Assembly: GCA_038527485.1 (NCBI GenBank)
Contig: JBCBFT010000023.1
Location: 1-64,000 of the forward strand
Length of the DNA: 64,000 bases
DNA from: JALEFZ01 sp038527485
GTDB lineage: Bacteria; Bacteroidota; Bacteroidia; J057
Direction: 5' to 3'
Under the pieces are notes generated by a model. That model saw only the letters and a program-made list of their open reading frames with translations, was not told where the DNA came from and ran no database searches. Position numbers and translations under genes: made by a program. Position 1 is the first letter of the stretch. The number at the start of each line of letters is the position of its first letter. Of the stretch, positions 37,514 to 46,634 are shown one piece after another.

Positions 37514-38533
37514 ATGTCAACACTTCAGTCCCACATTTCCCTTGGTCCTTACAATACTTTCGGCATCGACGTCTCTACCCACTACTGGATACAGATCAAC
37601 TCCTTCAAAGAAGCCGAAGAATTCATCATCGACAACATCAACAATCCCCTACCTACCTTCATCTTAGGAGGAGGAAGTAATATCCTGTTTACCCAAGACT
37701 TTAAAGGGGTGATGATTTACAATCAAGTCAAAGGAAAAGAAGTCCTCAAAGAAACAGCAGATGAAGTATGGCTGAAGGTAGGTGCTGGCGAAAACTGGCA
37801 CGAACTGGTCATGTACTGTTTGGAAAAAGATTGGGGGGGAATAGAAAATCTATCCCTCATCCCTGGCAGTGTCGGTGCCGCTCCCATCCAAAATATCGGA
37901 GCCTACGGTGTAGAGATCAAAGAAGTCTTTGACCACTTGGTAGCCATTGATCTGCAGACAGGTCATACCCGAACCTTTCGCAAAGCCGAGTGCCGATTTG
38001 GCTACCGAGACAGCATCTTTAAGCGTCAAGCCAAAGGGCGATACATGATCACCCATGTGGTTTTTCGTCTCTCTAGACATACGCATACCTTGCACACGAA
38101 CTACGGTGCCATCACGCAGTATCTCGAAGAGAAGGGACTGAAGCCTAGCATCCATACGATCAGCGAGGCTGTCATCTCCATCAGGCAGAGTAAACTACCC
38201 GATCCCAAGGTGATCGGAAATGCAGGGAGTTTTTTCAAAAATCCTGTGATCTCAGCAGATGCTTTTGCCCGCATCCAGGGTCAATATCCCCAAGCCCCTC
38301 ACTATCCTCAAAACGACGGTAACATAAAAGTTCCAGCAGGCTGGCTCATCCAAACTTGTGGCTGGAAAGGCCACGATAGAGGCAACCACGGCGTGCACGA
38401 TCGACAAGCCCTAGTGCTTGTCAATAGAGGAGGTGCCTCTGGCCAATCCATCTACGATCTCTCCGAAGAAATCCTGCAGGATGTCCACCAAACCTTTGGC
38501 ATCGCACTCACACGTGAAGTCAACATCATGTAA
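37514..38533 (+). CDS. murB: UDP-N-acetylenolpyruvoylglucosamine reductase MurB
   Basis: This 339-residue FAD enzyme reduces UDP-GlcNAc-enolpyruvate to UDP-MurNAc in peptidoglycan synthesis. FAD and substrate motifs are visible: FILGGGSNILF (about 55-65), GIENLSLIPGSVGAAPIQNIGAYG, FGYRDSIFK and the catalytic-Ser loop NAGSFFKNP. The insertion pattern and C-terminal RGNHGVHDRQALVLVN fit type I MurB as in E. coli. The start MSTLQSHISLGPYNTFGIDV matches the family N-terminus. It follows the strong terminator, so it is transcribed from its own promoter in a 40-base gap or by read-through. Confidence 0.97.
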   Translation: MSTLQSHISLGPYNTFGIDVSTHYWIQINSFKEAEEFIIDNINNPLPTFILGGGSNILFTQDFKGVMIYNQVKGKEVLKETADEVWLKVGAGENWHELVMYCLEKDWGGIENLSLIPGSVGAAPIQNIGAYGVEIKEVFDHLVAIDLQTGHTRTFRKAECRFGYRDSIFKRQAKGRYMITHVVFRLSRHTHTLHTNYGAITQYLEEKGLKPSIHTISEAVISIRQSKLPDPKVIGNAGSFFKNPVISADAFARIQGQYPQAPHYPQNDGNIKVPAGWLIQTCGWKGHDRGNHGVHDRQALVLVNRGGASGQSIYDLSEEILQDVHQTFGIALTREVNIM

Positions 38534-38748
38534 GGTGCCGCCTGCCTTTCTTCTTCATTCACTATCCATGATCCTTGATAAATAGTACATTCATGTCTTA
38601 CTTCAAAAGGTAGATAGTCTTTAGGAACAGCCTCATATGAAGTAAAGTGCCTTTGCCACATACCGAAAAAAATCCAGCTCATTTCCCATTCATGTAAGGA
38701 GTTCATCCATATATGCCTTCAGATGTCAATCGAAGGTAAAGTTGACGT

Positions 38749-40794
38749 ATGTTTAAAATCATGATTGAAATGAGCATGGAAAAATCAGTTCCTCATCACA
38801 TACATACGTTAGTAGATTTACTCTCTTGGCGTGCCTTGGTGCAGCCTGAAGACTTGCTATTCGGATATCTGGCTGACGGGATCAACGTAAGTCAGTCATT
38901 GACTTATCAGGAGTTGGATGAAGAAGCACGCAAAATTGCAGCTCACCTTCAGCAAACTTGTCAACCAGGTGATAGAGCCATCCTTCTTTTCCCTCCAGGC
39001 TTGGATTATATTTCGGCTTACTTCGGCTGCCTGTATGCAGGCGTGATCGCAGTGCCCGTTTACCCTCCCCAAATGGGCAAACAACTCGCGCGTGTACAAA
39101 CCATCATGGAAAATGCCACACCTTCTATGATTGTGGCTAATCAGTTTGTACATCAAGCAGTACAAGTAGTGGCTCCTGAATGGATGGAAGCTCAATACAA
39201 TTGGCTGATCACAGATAACTTATCTGATACCTATAAATGGGAGAAACCCGAGCTCTCTGCTGAAGACCTTGCCTTTCTCCAGTATACCTCTGGGTCTACA
39301 GGCAATCCCAAAGGAGTATGTGTCTCACATGGCAACCTCATGTCTAATGAGCGCATGATTGCCAAGGCCTTTCTGCATCCTGGAAAAGTAATTGGTGTCA
39401 ATTGGCTTCCCCTCTATCACGATATGGGATTAATTGGCACAGTGATTCAACCTATATTCGTCGGGGGTTGCTCCTATCTGATGTCTCCATTGAAATTTTT
39501 GCAACGCCCTCAAAACTGGTTAGCTGCCATTTCTAAATACAAGGCAACTTCGGCCGGAGCGCCCAACTTTGGCTATGAGCTATGCATGCGCAAAGTATCT
39601 CCTCAAGAGATGGAGCTATTGGACCTTAGTTCTTGGCAGATCGCCTTTAATGGGGCAGAACCTGTCAGGCCTGATACCCTGGCGCGATTTGCAGAAAAAT
39701 TTGGTCCTGTGGGATTCAATCCAAATGCTTATCTCCCCTGCTATGGACTCGCAGAGGCTACGCTGATCGTCAGTGGAGATAAATCTACAGGTGCCTACCA
39801 AACGCTACAAGTAGACGAAGCTTCCTTCCGTTCTCATCAGATTGTTCCTAAAGCTGATGGACAAATAGCACTGGTAGGTAGTGGGCAAGTATGTGAGCCA
39901 GACAGTGTCAAAATCGTCCATCCCAATACGGGAAGGCTTTGTACACCTGATCAGATTGGCGAAGTATGGGTGAGAGGGCCACATGTCGCGAAGGGATATT
40001 GGAACAATCCAGAGGTAAGCGAACGTACATTTGTTGCTTATATCGCCGACACAGGAGAAGGACCCTTTATGCGAACGGGTGATTTGGGGTTCCTATACCG
40101 GGGAGAATTATTTATCACAGGTAGGGCCAAAGACCTGATCATCATCAGAGGAAAGAACCACTATCCGCAGGATATCGAGTTGTCTGCTGAGCATAGCCAT
40201 CCTGATTTACAGCCTGGGGGGACTGCTGCCTTCTCATTGGATAGAGAGGGCGAAGAAAAAGTCGTGATTGTACAAGAAATTCAAAAGGGTGCTTTAAAGA
40301 AGACTGATCCCCAAGAGATTTTTCAGGCGATTCGACAAAAAATCACACAGGCGCATCAGATTCCGCTCCACGCAGTTGTCCTCGTGAAGCGACGCAGCCT
40401 CAAAAAGACTTCCAGTGGGAAGATTCAGCGTCATGCGAACAAGTTGGCTTTTGAGCGAGGAGAGTTGAAGGTAGAAGCGGCTTGGTATCAGCCAGGAGAA
40501 GCGCAAGATGCCACCCAAAGTCAAACGAATGTGGCCATCCATCTCAACAAGGAAGCCCTCTCTCAGTGGGTGGTAGAATGGCTGAGTCAGAAGTTGTCTT
40601 TATCACCTGAAAAGATCGACTTGGGAGATCCTTTGTCTGCCTACGGGATTGATTCGCTGATGCTTGCAGAGTTTGAGGTAGAGATTTCAGATTTCTTGGG
40701 GAAACAATGGCCAGTCAGAGATTTATTGTTGACAGAGCCTAGCATAGAAGAATTGGCTGAGCGGGGCATGGAATTCGTGAAAGAAACGGCCTAA
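38749..40794 (+). CDS. Fatty-acyl-AMP ligase fused to an acyl carrier protein
   Basis: This 681-residue protein activates a fatty acid as acyl-AMP and probably loads its own carrier domain. The adenylation domain (about 1-570) has the P-loop YTSGSTGNPKGV, the FAAL-type WLPLYHDMGLIG, and RTGDLGFLYRGELFITGRAKDLIIIRGKNHYPQDIE. The C-terminal carrier domain (about 600-675) has the phosphopantetheine site YGIDSLM. Such proteins start polyketide, lipopeptide or unusual-lipid synthesis. No ketosynthase or NRPS is within the window, so the acceptor enzyme is unknown. The N-terminal Met choices (1, 5, 8, 10) are equally possible. Confidence 0.93.
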   Translation: MFKIMIEMSMEKSVPHHIHTLVDLLSWRALVQPEDLLFGYLADGINVSQSLTYQELDEEARKIAAHLQQTCQPGDRAILLFPPGLDYISAYFGCLYAGVIAVPVYPPQMGKQLARVQTIMENATPSMIVANQFVHQAVQVVAPEWMEAQYNWLITDNLSDTYKWEKPELSAEDLAFLQYTSGSTGNPKGVCVSHGNLMSNERMIAKAFLHPGKVIGVNWLPLYHDMGLIGTVIQPIFVGGCSYLMSPLKFLQRPQNWLAAISKYKATSAGAPNFGYELCMRKVSPQEMELLDLSSWQIAFNGAEPVRPDTLARFAEKFGPVGFNPNAYLPCYGLAEATLIVSGDKSTGAYQTLQVDEASFRSHQIVPKADGQIALVGSGQVCEPDSVKIVHPNTGRLCTPDQIGEVWVRGPHVAKGYWNNPEVSERTFVAYIADTGEGPFMRTGDLGFLYRGELFITGRAKDLIIIRGKNHYPQDIELSAEHSHPDLQPGGTAAFSLDREGEEKVVIVQEIQKGALKKTDPQEIFQAIRQKITQAHQIPLHAVVLVKRRSLKKTSSGKIQRHANKLAFERGELKVEAAWYQPGEAQDATQSQTNVAIHLNKEALSQWVVEWLSQKLSLSPEKIDLGDPLSAYGIDSLMLAEFEVEISDFLGKQWPVRDLLLTEPSIEELAERGMEFVKETA

Positions 40795-40846
40795 TACATA
40801 AGGATCTGCTTTCACCTGAAGTGAAACGCATCATAAAAAACCACTG

Positions 40847-40879
40847 AACTCCTATCTCAATTTGAGGTGGGAGTTTTTT
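40847..40879. terminator. Bidirectional terminator
   Basis: A stem AACTCC..CTCAA/TTGAG..GGAGTT spanning 40847-40875 is followed by TTTT on the plus strand and, a few bases away, by a T-run on the minus strand. It sits between the convergent acyl-AMP ligase gene and the small minus-strand gene. Confidence 0.8.
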
Positions 40880-41126
40880 AGGTCAATACTTGAGCCCCCC
40901 TATACTTTTCAAAGCGATTGATCAACCAGCTGTCTATAAAGCTTTCGCAATCAGAAAAGTAATCCTCAATGTTGCGGACGCCTTTACAGACTTCTTTGCC
41001 CTGGACAAGCCATGGGATGGTGATTTCAGGAGATTCCACAACTAAACGTGCTAGGGTGAGTCGTTCTAGCTTTGCTTTCAAGCGCAGATGACTGGGTATT
41101 CGGGGAGAAATATGTAGTTCGATCAT
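40878..41126 (-). CDS. Small hypothetical protein, possibly thioredoxin-fold-like
   Basis: The frame gives 82 residues from the Met at 41126 (90 from 41150). It begins MIELHISPRIPSHLRLKAKLERL and contains ITIPWLVQGKEVCKGVRNIEDYF. The Ile-Pro followed by Gln-Gly-Lys and a Gly-x-x-x-Ile-x-x-Tyr pattern recalls the second half of glutaredoxin-like folds, but the N-terminal CxxC is absent, so this is only a suggestion. It has sole use of the minus-strand side of the two-way terminator. Confidence 0.6.
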   Translation of the reverse strand: MIELHISPRIPSHLRLKAKLERLTLARLVVESPEITIPWLVQGKEVCKGVRNIEDYFSDCESFIDSWLINRFEKYRGAQVLT

Positions 41127-41349
41127 GGTATGTTCAATTAAGTCGAACAATTTTTTTTAGGTCTTTGTACTCATCAACAGTAATTTAACAAAAAAGATTC
41201 TCATTTAGATACATCCATATGTTTTAATTTTAACAAGTTCATTCTTTCTTCTAAAAAGCAGTTCATAAGCTGCTTTATCTTTCATTTTTTATTGAAAGTT
41301 CTGAACAAATGCTTCTTCCTCCCCGTATCTAAAAGAAAGAATGTAATAA

Positions 41350-42045
41350 ATGGAGGAATTCAAAAATCAGTGCATTATCTACGATGATAGCTGCCCTATG
41401 TGCAAATGGTACACGGGCGCATTTGTAGAAACGGGCATCCTACAAGCTCAACATAGGATGGGATTTTCGGAGATTTCCTGGGAGGCATTTCCTCAGTTGG
41501 ATAAAGATAGAGCTAGGCATGAAATTCCACTTGTAGATACAGAATCAGGTCAAGTAACTTACGGAATGGATGCCCTATTCAAAATCATTGGTACCCGTCT
41601 TCCCCTCTTCCAGTCCCTTTTTCAATGGAAGCCCTTCCGTGCGGTCATTTACCCGATATATCAAATCATCACCTACAACCGTCGCATCATAGCTGGTAGT
41701 CGTCCCAAAGATACTGGGATTGATTGTGCACCTGACTTTCATGCTTTTTACAGAGGACTATATATAGCTTTGGCCTTAGATTTTACCTTTTGGATGGCCC
41801 TTTCTTTCCCTCCATTTCTCCAGCTTAGTTTAGGCATTCTCACATTTCTCAGTCTCCTTCCCCTCCTTTTCCTCTACAATCGCTGGAATTTTGTAGGTCA
41901 GATGGCAACCATTTGGCTCACAACCGTAGCACTCGTCGTCCTTCCACTCGTGTTGCTTCCTTCCAGTCTTTTTGTCACAAGTTTGGCAGTTACATTAGGC
42001 AGCATATGGTTTGTGAGAGAATGTAGGAGACGGCCGTTTATATAA
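41350..42045 (+). CDS. DCC1-like thiol-disulfide oxidoreductase family membrane protein
   Basis: This 231-residue protein has an N-terminal DCC domain (about 1-125) with CIIYDDSCPMCKWY, where the CPMC pair is the redox-active CxxC. It also has the DALFKIIGTRLP segment that matches the family's D.L..I. motif. The C-terminal part (about 130-220) has three hydrophobic helices, so the redox domain is tethered to the membrane. DCC proteins are predicted thiol-disulfide oxidoreductases with few known substrates. The fusion to membrane helices is less common than the soluble form. Confidence 0.85.
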   Translation: MEEFKNQCIIYDDSCPMCKWYTGAFVETGILQAQHRMGFSEISWEAFPQLDKDRARHEIPLVDTESGQVTYGMDALFKIIGTRLPLFQSLFQWKPFRAVIYPIYQIITYNRRIIAGSRPKDTGIDCAPDFHAFYRGLYIALALDFTFWMALSFPPFLQLSLGILTFLSLLPLLFLYNRWNFVGQMATIWLTTVALVVLPLVLLPSSLFVTSLAVTLGSIWFVRECRRRPFI

Positions 42046-42162
42046 GCCAGCCATTATGTCATAAGCAAGAACGCGAATACTTTCCTACCTATTGGGACAA
42101 TCTGTGTAAATCCTCATAATCAGTGACCTCCTATTCATGCTACGGCTTCTAGTCTATGGCAC

Positions 42163-43794
42163 TTAATTGAGTATCCCAAAGAGAATCTGGACTAGCACAA
42201 TCTTAGTGATCAAAGCAATGGGAAACATGACCGCATAGCCCTCATTAGGGAGCTGATTGTCGGTGCGGGTCAAAGAAAAATCTAGAATGGCAGGCTGGTT
42301 GGCCACCATGCCCATGAGGATGCTAAAAGGAATTTTGAAAAGCTTGTAGCCCAAAAATAGAATACCAAATGCTGTCCCTATACTGACAATCGCGCCTGCC
42401 AAGAAAATGGAGCCTGCCTCTCCTCCTTGTACCGTATCGATAAATGTATGGCCTGATCTAATCCCTACTGCAGCCAGCAAGAGAATCAGACCAAATTGTC
42501 TCAAGGTAAGGTTGGCTCCATAAGGAAGCGTCCATACGATGGGGCCTGTACGACGCAAGGCGCCCAATATCAATGCGACAATCAGCGGTCCCCCAGCAAA
42601 ACCCAATTGAAATGTGATGTCCCCAGGAAGCGAGAAGGTGATCATCCCCAAGAGGAGTCCCAAGGCCATACCCAAGCCAAAAGAAAGCAGATTGATCTGA
42701 CTCAGCGATTGATAAGAATCGCCAAAAAGCTTGACCAACTCTTGCACGTCTTTGCGACGAGCGACAAAGCGGATGCGGTCGCCCAGCTCCAAGACGGTAT
42801 CTCCTCTTGCCAACAGATCTGTATCTCCGCGTCGGATACGCGTAATGATTGCAGCATATTGCTCATTCAAATTGAGTTCGGCCACAGTCTTACCTGCCAC
42901 CTCAGGATTGGAGATGAATACACGATGGTGTTCGATCTCAGACTGCTCACGGGTAATCTCCATCTTATCCTGCTCTCCGAGTAATTCGATGATCTCATCC
43001 AGATCTTCTGCTTTCCCTACCACTGCCACGCGATCCCCAGGCTGAAAGACGGTGTCCCAATTGACCAGCGAAGTATCGTCTCCTCTTCGGATTCGACCGA
43101 AGGTAGCCGTCCATCGATTCTTCTTGATCAAGTCTCTTACAGTGATCGGCTGATTGTAATTCTCCGAAATCTTGATGGTCCAATTGGAGATGCTAGCATC
43201 TGTAGGATACTGGTCGCGTAACTCGTAGGCTTCCTTGGCGTAGTCGATTTTGAACCACCGCTGGAAAAGGACAATCCCGATGATCCCTCCCAATACACCC
43301 ATGGGATAGGTAATGGAGTATCCTACGACTGCACTTTCTACGACGCCTTCTTGCTCGGCTCCACCTACAGCTTTCTCGATGGAATCGATAAGTCCTGCCA
43401 AGGCTGCTGTATTGGTAGAAGAACCTGTAAATAGTCCGCCTGTCGTCGCCGCATCAAAGCCAAATAAGAAGTGCATCCCTAAGGCCAAAGCACCAGACAA
43501 TACAATCATCAAAAAGATAAATCCGAGATTGCCTGGTCCTTTTCCTCTCAAAGCAGCCATGAATCCAGGTCCACTGCTCAGTCCTATCGAGTATACAAAA
43601 ATGGAAAGCCCCAGTAGGAAGACAATGTCATCAATCTTCAAGTTTTTGTCCCAAGCACCGAAAAATAGCCCCACGAATAGGACGGCTGCAACTCCCAGCT
43701 TATTGCCGCGCACCTTGATGCTCCCAATCCCGTAGCCAATTGCAGCCACCACAAACAGAAGAAGAAGAGAATTTTGCCCTAGTAACGCTATCAT
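42163..43794 (-). CDS. AspT/YidE-family putative transporter with two TrkA_C domains
   Basis: This 543-residue inner-membrane protein has five or six helices (about 1-180), two RCK/TrkA_C regulatory domains in the middle (about 195-270 and 280-360, each with the pattern RIRRGDT...GD), and five or six more helices to the end. The duplicated half with GLFTGSSTNTAAL and MGMVANQPAILDF fits the aspartate:alanine exchanger (AAEx) family. The substrate is unknown; TrkA_C domains often bind nucleotides or ions. It is a single-gene unit with a terminator of the upstream gene before it. Confidence 0.9.
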   Translation of the reverse strand: MIALLGQNSLLLLFVVAAIGYGIGSIKVRGNKLGVAAVLFVGLFFGAWDKNLKIDDIVFLLGLSIFVYSIGLSSGPGFMAALRGKGPGNLGFIFLMIVLSGALALGMHFLFGFDAATTGGLFTGSSTNTAALAGLIDSIEKAVGGAEQEGVVESAVVGYSITYPMGVLGGIIGIVLFQRWFKIDYAKEAYELRDQYPTDASISNWTIKISENYNQPITVRDLIKKNRWTATFGRIRRGDDTSLVNWDTVFQPGDRVAVVGKAEDLDEIIELLGEQDKMEITREQSEIEHHRVFISNPEVAGKTVAELNLNEQYAAIITRIRRGDTDLLARGDTVLELGDRIRFVARRKDVQELVKLFGDSYQSLSQINLLSFGLGMALGLLLGMITFSLPGDITFQLGFAGGPLIVALILGALRRTGPIVWTLPYGANLTLRQFGLILLLAAVGIRSGHTFIDTVQGGEAGSIFLAGAIVSIGTAFGILFLGYKLFKIPFSILMGMVANQPAILDFSLTRTDNQLPNEGYAVMFPIALITKIVLVQILFGILN

Positions 43795-43810
43795 GTCGCC
43801 AATCTACAAT

Positions 43811-43846
43811 AAAAAAGAAGCCCCGCACATGAGAGGCAGGGCTTTT
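43811..43846 (-). terminator. Terminator after the sterol-desaturase-like gene
   Basis: On the minus strand a 9-bp stem (43818-43826 with 43836-43844, one G-U pair) is followed by six T. It lies about 175 bases beyond the desaturase stop codon and just upstream of the transporter gene. No credible gene is seen between 43847 and 44019. Confidence 0.75.
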
Positions 43847-44019
43847 ATACGGTCCTATTTGAAATGGGTTTTATAGCACCAATAAGTCGTTGGTATTGGC
43901 GGAGAGAGACAAAGGGAAAGGAGATCCGAGACAAGAGACTCAAAGTGCTGGTAAAAAATAATCTCTTTCTTTCAGGAAGAGTGGCCCTCTTTTTGTCAGT
44001 AGTGCTTCATCTCGCCTCT

Positions 44020-45084
44020 CTATTCTCGCTTCTCCGCAAATCCTCTCAACTCCTTATGCTCCTTCTCATGCTTGGTCAGTCCAAAACCATGTAGATTCTG
44101 TGAAGCGAAATCATGCGGATATGCTTCTACCCCTGGAAATCCTAGTCGGATGTCCTTGCCATCATGCGGGATATAATCTGTCTTCCAGATGTAGTCCCAA
44201 ATCGCGAGTGTCAATCCAAAGTTTACCCCTGTCGTACGCTCCTCGGGCAGTTCATAGGCATGATGCCAAATATGCATTTCTGGACTGTTGAAGATGTACT
44301 TCATATAGGGACCTATCACTGCTGCTCCCAGCACGACTCCTCCCGCCGTAGCTCCCAAGACCGCAGGCCAAGCAAGATCATAGCTACTGGTGGTTACAAA
44401 TAGTCCCAAGAATCCAAAAGCAATGGCGCCTGTCACCCTCCCACTGATACGGAAGTTGGCGTGGTTGTAATGTCCCCAGATGAGGGTGAAGATATGAATC
44501 AAGAAAAAGTCGTGCAAACCTACGCCCAGCAAAGCAAGTGGGATGTACTCTATAGATCGGTAGACAATATTTTCCATCCAGTGGTAGCGGAGATGCGCGG
44601 CAAAGCCCATTTGTGCCACACTGTGGTGTACTTTGTGGAACTCCCAGAGTGCGGGTGACTTGTGCAGCAGACGATGCGTCCACCACTGGATGAAATCCCG
44701 TACGATGAAGCCTGTCATCAGGATCGCCCAAATAGGCCATCCATTCATGGGATTGGACGCCTGCAAATCAAAGCCTGTCAAGGCTATGATACCCCCATTG
44801 AATAGATTGACAATGACATCCGTAGAAGCATTGTAAATGAGGAGGGAGAACAGGAAAAAGTTGAAAAACATGTAAAAGAAATCCAACCAAAAATCCTGAC
44901 GGAACTTGGGCTGTTGCGCTCTCCATGGACGAATGACTTCGAGGACAAAAAAGAACGCAGAAACTACCATCAACATCCAGAAGTAGTTATGCCAAAGGGG
45001 ACGGATTTGAAAGGTCATCTCTCGCCACAAATAGCCTGCGTAGTTCTGGTAGCCATTGATGAATATATCGAGGTATTTTTCCAT
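44020..45084 (-). CDS. Sterol desaturase / fatty acid hydroxylase superfamily protein
   Basis: This protein of about 354 residues is an integral membrane di-iron oxygenase-like enzyme. Histidine boxes are visible as HRLLH, HKVHHS and HIWHHAYELP with further His in WGHYNHANF, matching the HxxxH/HxxHH pattern of the superfamily. Several hydrophobic helices surround them. The lipid or sterol substrate cannot be told. The frame extends ten codons further up to 45114, but the Met at 45084 (MEKYLDIFINGYQN) is more natural. Confidence 0.9.
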   Translation of the reverse strand: MEKYLDIFINGYQNYAGYLWREMTFQIRPLWHNYFWMLMVVSAFFFVLEVIRPWRAQQPKFRQDFWLDFFYMFFNFFLFSLLIYNASTDVIVNLFNGGIIALTGFDLQASNPMNGWPIWAILMTGFIVRDFIQWWTHRLLHKSPALWEFHKVHHSVAQMGFAAHLRYHWMENIVYRSIEYIPLALLGVGLHDFFLIHIFTLIWGHYNHANFRISGRVTGAIAFGFLGLFVTTSSYDLAWPAVLGATAGGVVLGAAVIGPYMKYIFNSPEMHIWHHAYELPEERTTGVNFGLTLAIWDYIWKTDYIPHDGKDIRLGFPGVEAYPHDFASQNLHGFGLTKHEKEHKELRGFAEKRE

Positions 45085-45367
45085 TGTTTTCTTTCTACAC
45101 GAGCATTTACCCAATACGCAAATATAGCGGATTCTCTATCCTAAAATTGTCGGCTTACGGGCGTTTGCCATTGTGTTTGTATCTCTATAAAGCTGATCAT
45201 ATTTGGGGAATCCCAATGTATCTTGGGTTACACGCACGCTTCGCATACGAGCCATGCTATTTATTTCCTCCCAAGTTGTCGTCCCACAAAAAAAGTTCAA
45301 AAGCACATTAAACGTTTGTCCCTTTCTCCCATCTATCTCTCCGAACAACGACAACAAATCAACTATC

Positions 45368-46069
45368 ATGAACTTTCAACGCAGTATTTTCATCATTTCC
45401 CTTTTTCTTATGCTGGGACTTATCGCCTGTGAAGCTGAACCCGATGCCGTTATTTCAGACGAGGAAGCCCTAGAGCAAGTCGAAGCTGCACTTGTCACGA
45501 CAGAAGGCGGGATCACCACCCAAGCAGTGGATGCTACTGAGCTGAGTGCCGCAACCGCCAGCTTCTATCAAAACAATTGTAGTTTCAGTGGGGACAGCAC
45601 ATTCAATTACGCTCGGTCGGGAGGTGGCCGCTCGGTTTCTTTCACTTACACCTACGAATGGAGCATTGAATGTGAAGGATTTGTCCCTGATGTCTTCAAG
45701 TTGGAAACCTCCTATACAGGAAGTTATGATGGCATACGATATGATGCGACGATAGATGGAGGGGGAAACTACAAAGTAGATCAGCTGTTGACAGGCAGCG
45801 AATATCTCCTCTCAGGAGAATATAGCTACACGGGGATGCAAGAATTCCAGGGGCGCTCGACACGTTCACTCAATACAACTTTTGAGATGGCCTTTTCGAG
45901 TGTGACAGTAGACAAAAGTACACAGGAGATTACAGGAGGAGCGGGAACTTTCTCGATTTTGGCTCAAGGGGCCAATGGTTCTCGTACGGTAGTGGGCGCA
46001 TTTACCTACCTCGGCGGGGGTGTAGCAGAAGTCACCATCAATGGGACGACTTATACAGTGAATTTGTAA
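45368..46069 (+). CDS. Lipoprotein of unknown function
   Basis: The frame encodes 233 residues with a lipoprotein signal ending at lipobox LGLIAC (Cys about 20), followed by a charged acidic linker (EAEPDAVISDEEALEQVEAAL). The rest is beta-rich with alternating Tyr/Thr and Ser/Gly (YTYEWSIECEG, GEYSYTGMQEF, GGVAEVTINGTTYTVNL), like a small beta-barrel or sandwich. No family is recognised. The frame is open from 45203, but only the Met at 45368 gives an export signal. A copy of the interspersed repeat begins 3 bases after its stop codon. Confidence 0.8.
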   Translation: MNFQRSIFIISLFLMLGLIACEAEPDAVISDEEALEQVEAALVTTEGGITTQAVDATELSAATASFYQNNCSFSGDSTFNYARSGGGRSVSFTYTYEWSIECEGFVPDVFKLETSYTGSYDGIRYDATIDGGGNYKVDQLLTGSEYLLSGEYSYTGMQEFQGRSTRSLNTTFEMAFSSVTVDKSTQEITGGAGTFSILAQGANGSRTVVGAFTYLGGGVAEVTINGTTYTVNL

Positions 46070-46071
46070 GA

Positions 46072-46223
46072 TTTGAGCATGGGAATAAACTCCACATGCT
46101 GTATTGCACTGTCCCTTCAGGACAATGAATGAGTTTAGAACACTGAAAGGGTGAGTCAGTACCTCCAAGAGTGACATTCTGTAGAATAATGGTTTCAACT
46201 TCAGCCTATAGGATCCTTTTCTA
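46072..46223. repeat. Interspersed intergenic repeat, copy B
   Basis: This roughly 152-bp element shares with 33476-33593 the ordered blocks TTTGAGCATG.GAATAAA, TCCACAT, AGGACAA, CTGAAAGGGT, CATTCTGTA, ATGGTTTCAA and TTTTCT. It has two extra insertions of about 18 and 25 bases. Like copy A it follows directly after a plus-strand gene. Confidence 0.75.
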
Positions 46224-46338
46224 CTCCTTATTCTTGTCTGTCCACCTACTTATTCGATTCATGAAAGAAGATAAATCAAAATAGATCAGCAAAGTCAGGC
46301 ATCGTGACCAGCGCTTCTGGCTTCTGATTCAGTTCTTT

Positions 46339-46501
46339 AGACCATGTTTGAAACCTCAAATCTGCGAAAATTTTGCGCTTTCAGAACCTGAACTTCATCT
46401 ATTTTGATCGATTTAGCCCCACTAAATCTCACAAAATAGCTTTCACCAGAACCTAAAATCCCTGCTTTTTAGCTAGATTTTCATTGTTCCAAACATGGTC
46501 T
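46339..46501. repeat. 163-bp inverted-repeat element with nested hairpin
   Basis: The ends are a 16-bp inverted repeat with one mismatch: AGACCATGTTTGAAAC at 46339-46354 and its complement at 46486-46501. Inside, 46399-46439 forms a long hairpin: an 8-bp outer stem CTATTTTG/CAAAATAG and a 7-bp inner stem GATTTAG/CTAAATC around a 5-base loop. No open frame of note is inside. It could be a MITE-like remnant or a structured RNA. The surrounding 565-bp gap (46070-46634) holds no gene. Confidence 0.65.
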
Positions 46502-46535
46502 TAGACTTTTCGCATTCTTTTACAAACCGTAAGGT

Positions 46536-46566
46536 AGGCCTCGCATGGGATATGTGAGGCCTTTTT
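46536..46566 (+). terminator. Plus-strand terminator without an obvious gene
   Basis: A perfect 7-bp stem AGGCCTC/GAGGCCT (46536-46542 and 46556-46562) with a 13-base loop is followed by TTTT. The nearest plus-strand gene ends about 470 bases upstream; the inverted-repeat element lies between. Confidence 0.7.
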
Positions 46567-46570
46567 GGGA

Positions 46571-46607
46571 TAAAAAAATACCCCGCTACCACTGAAGGCA
46601 GTCGGGG
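46571..46607 (-). terminator. Terminator of the exported hydrolase gene
   Basis: A stem CCCCG/CGGGG with an additional inner ACT/AGT pair is followed on the minus strand by a run of seven T with one interruption. It lies about 30 bases past the stop codon at 46635. Confidence 0.8.
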
Positions 46608-46634
46608 CTTTGTACCTGGCTACAGTACAATTTC

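Noticed and set aside
38534..38748. Gene on either strand between murB and the acyl-AMP ligase
   Set aside because: The only long frame there is antisense to the murB 3' end and looks random.
43864..44094. 76-codon plus-strand frame between the transporter and desaturase genes
   Set aside because: It overlaps the desaturase 3' end antisense and shows no motif or export signal.
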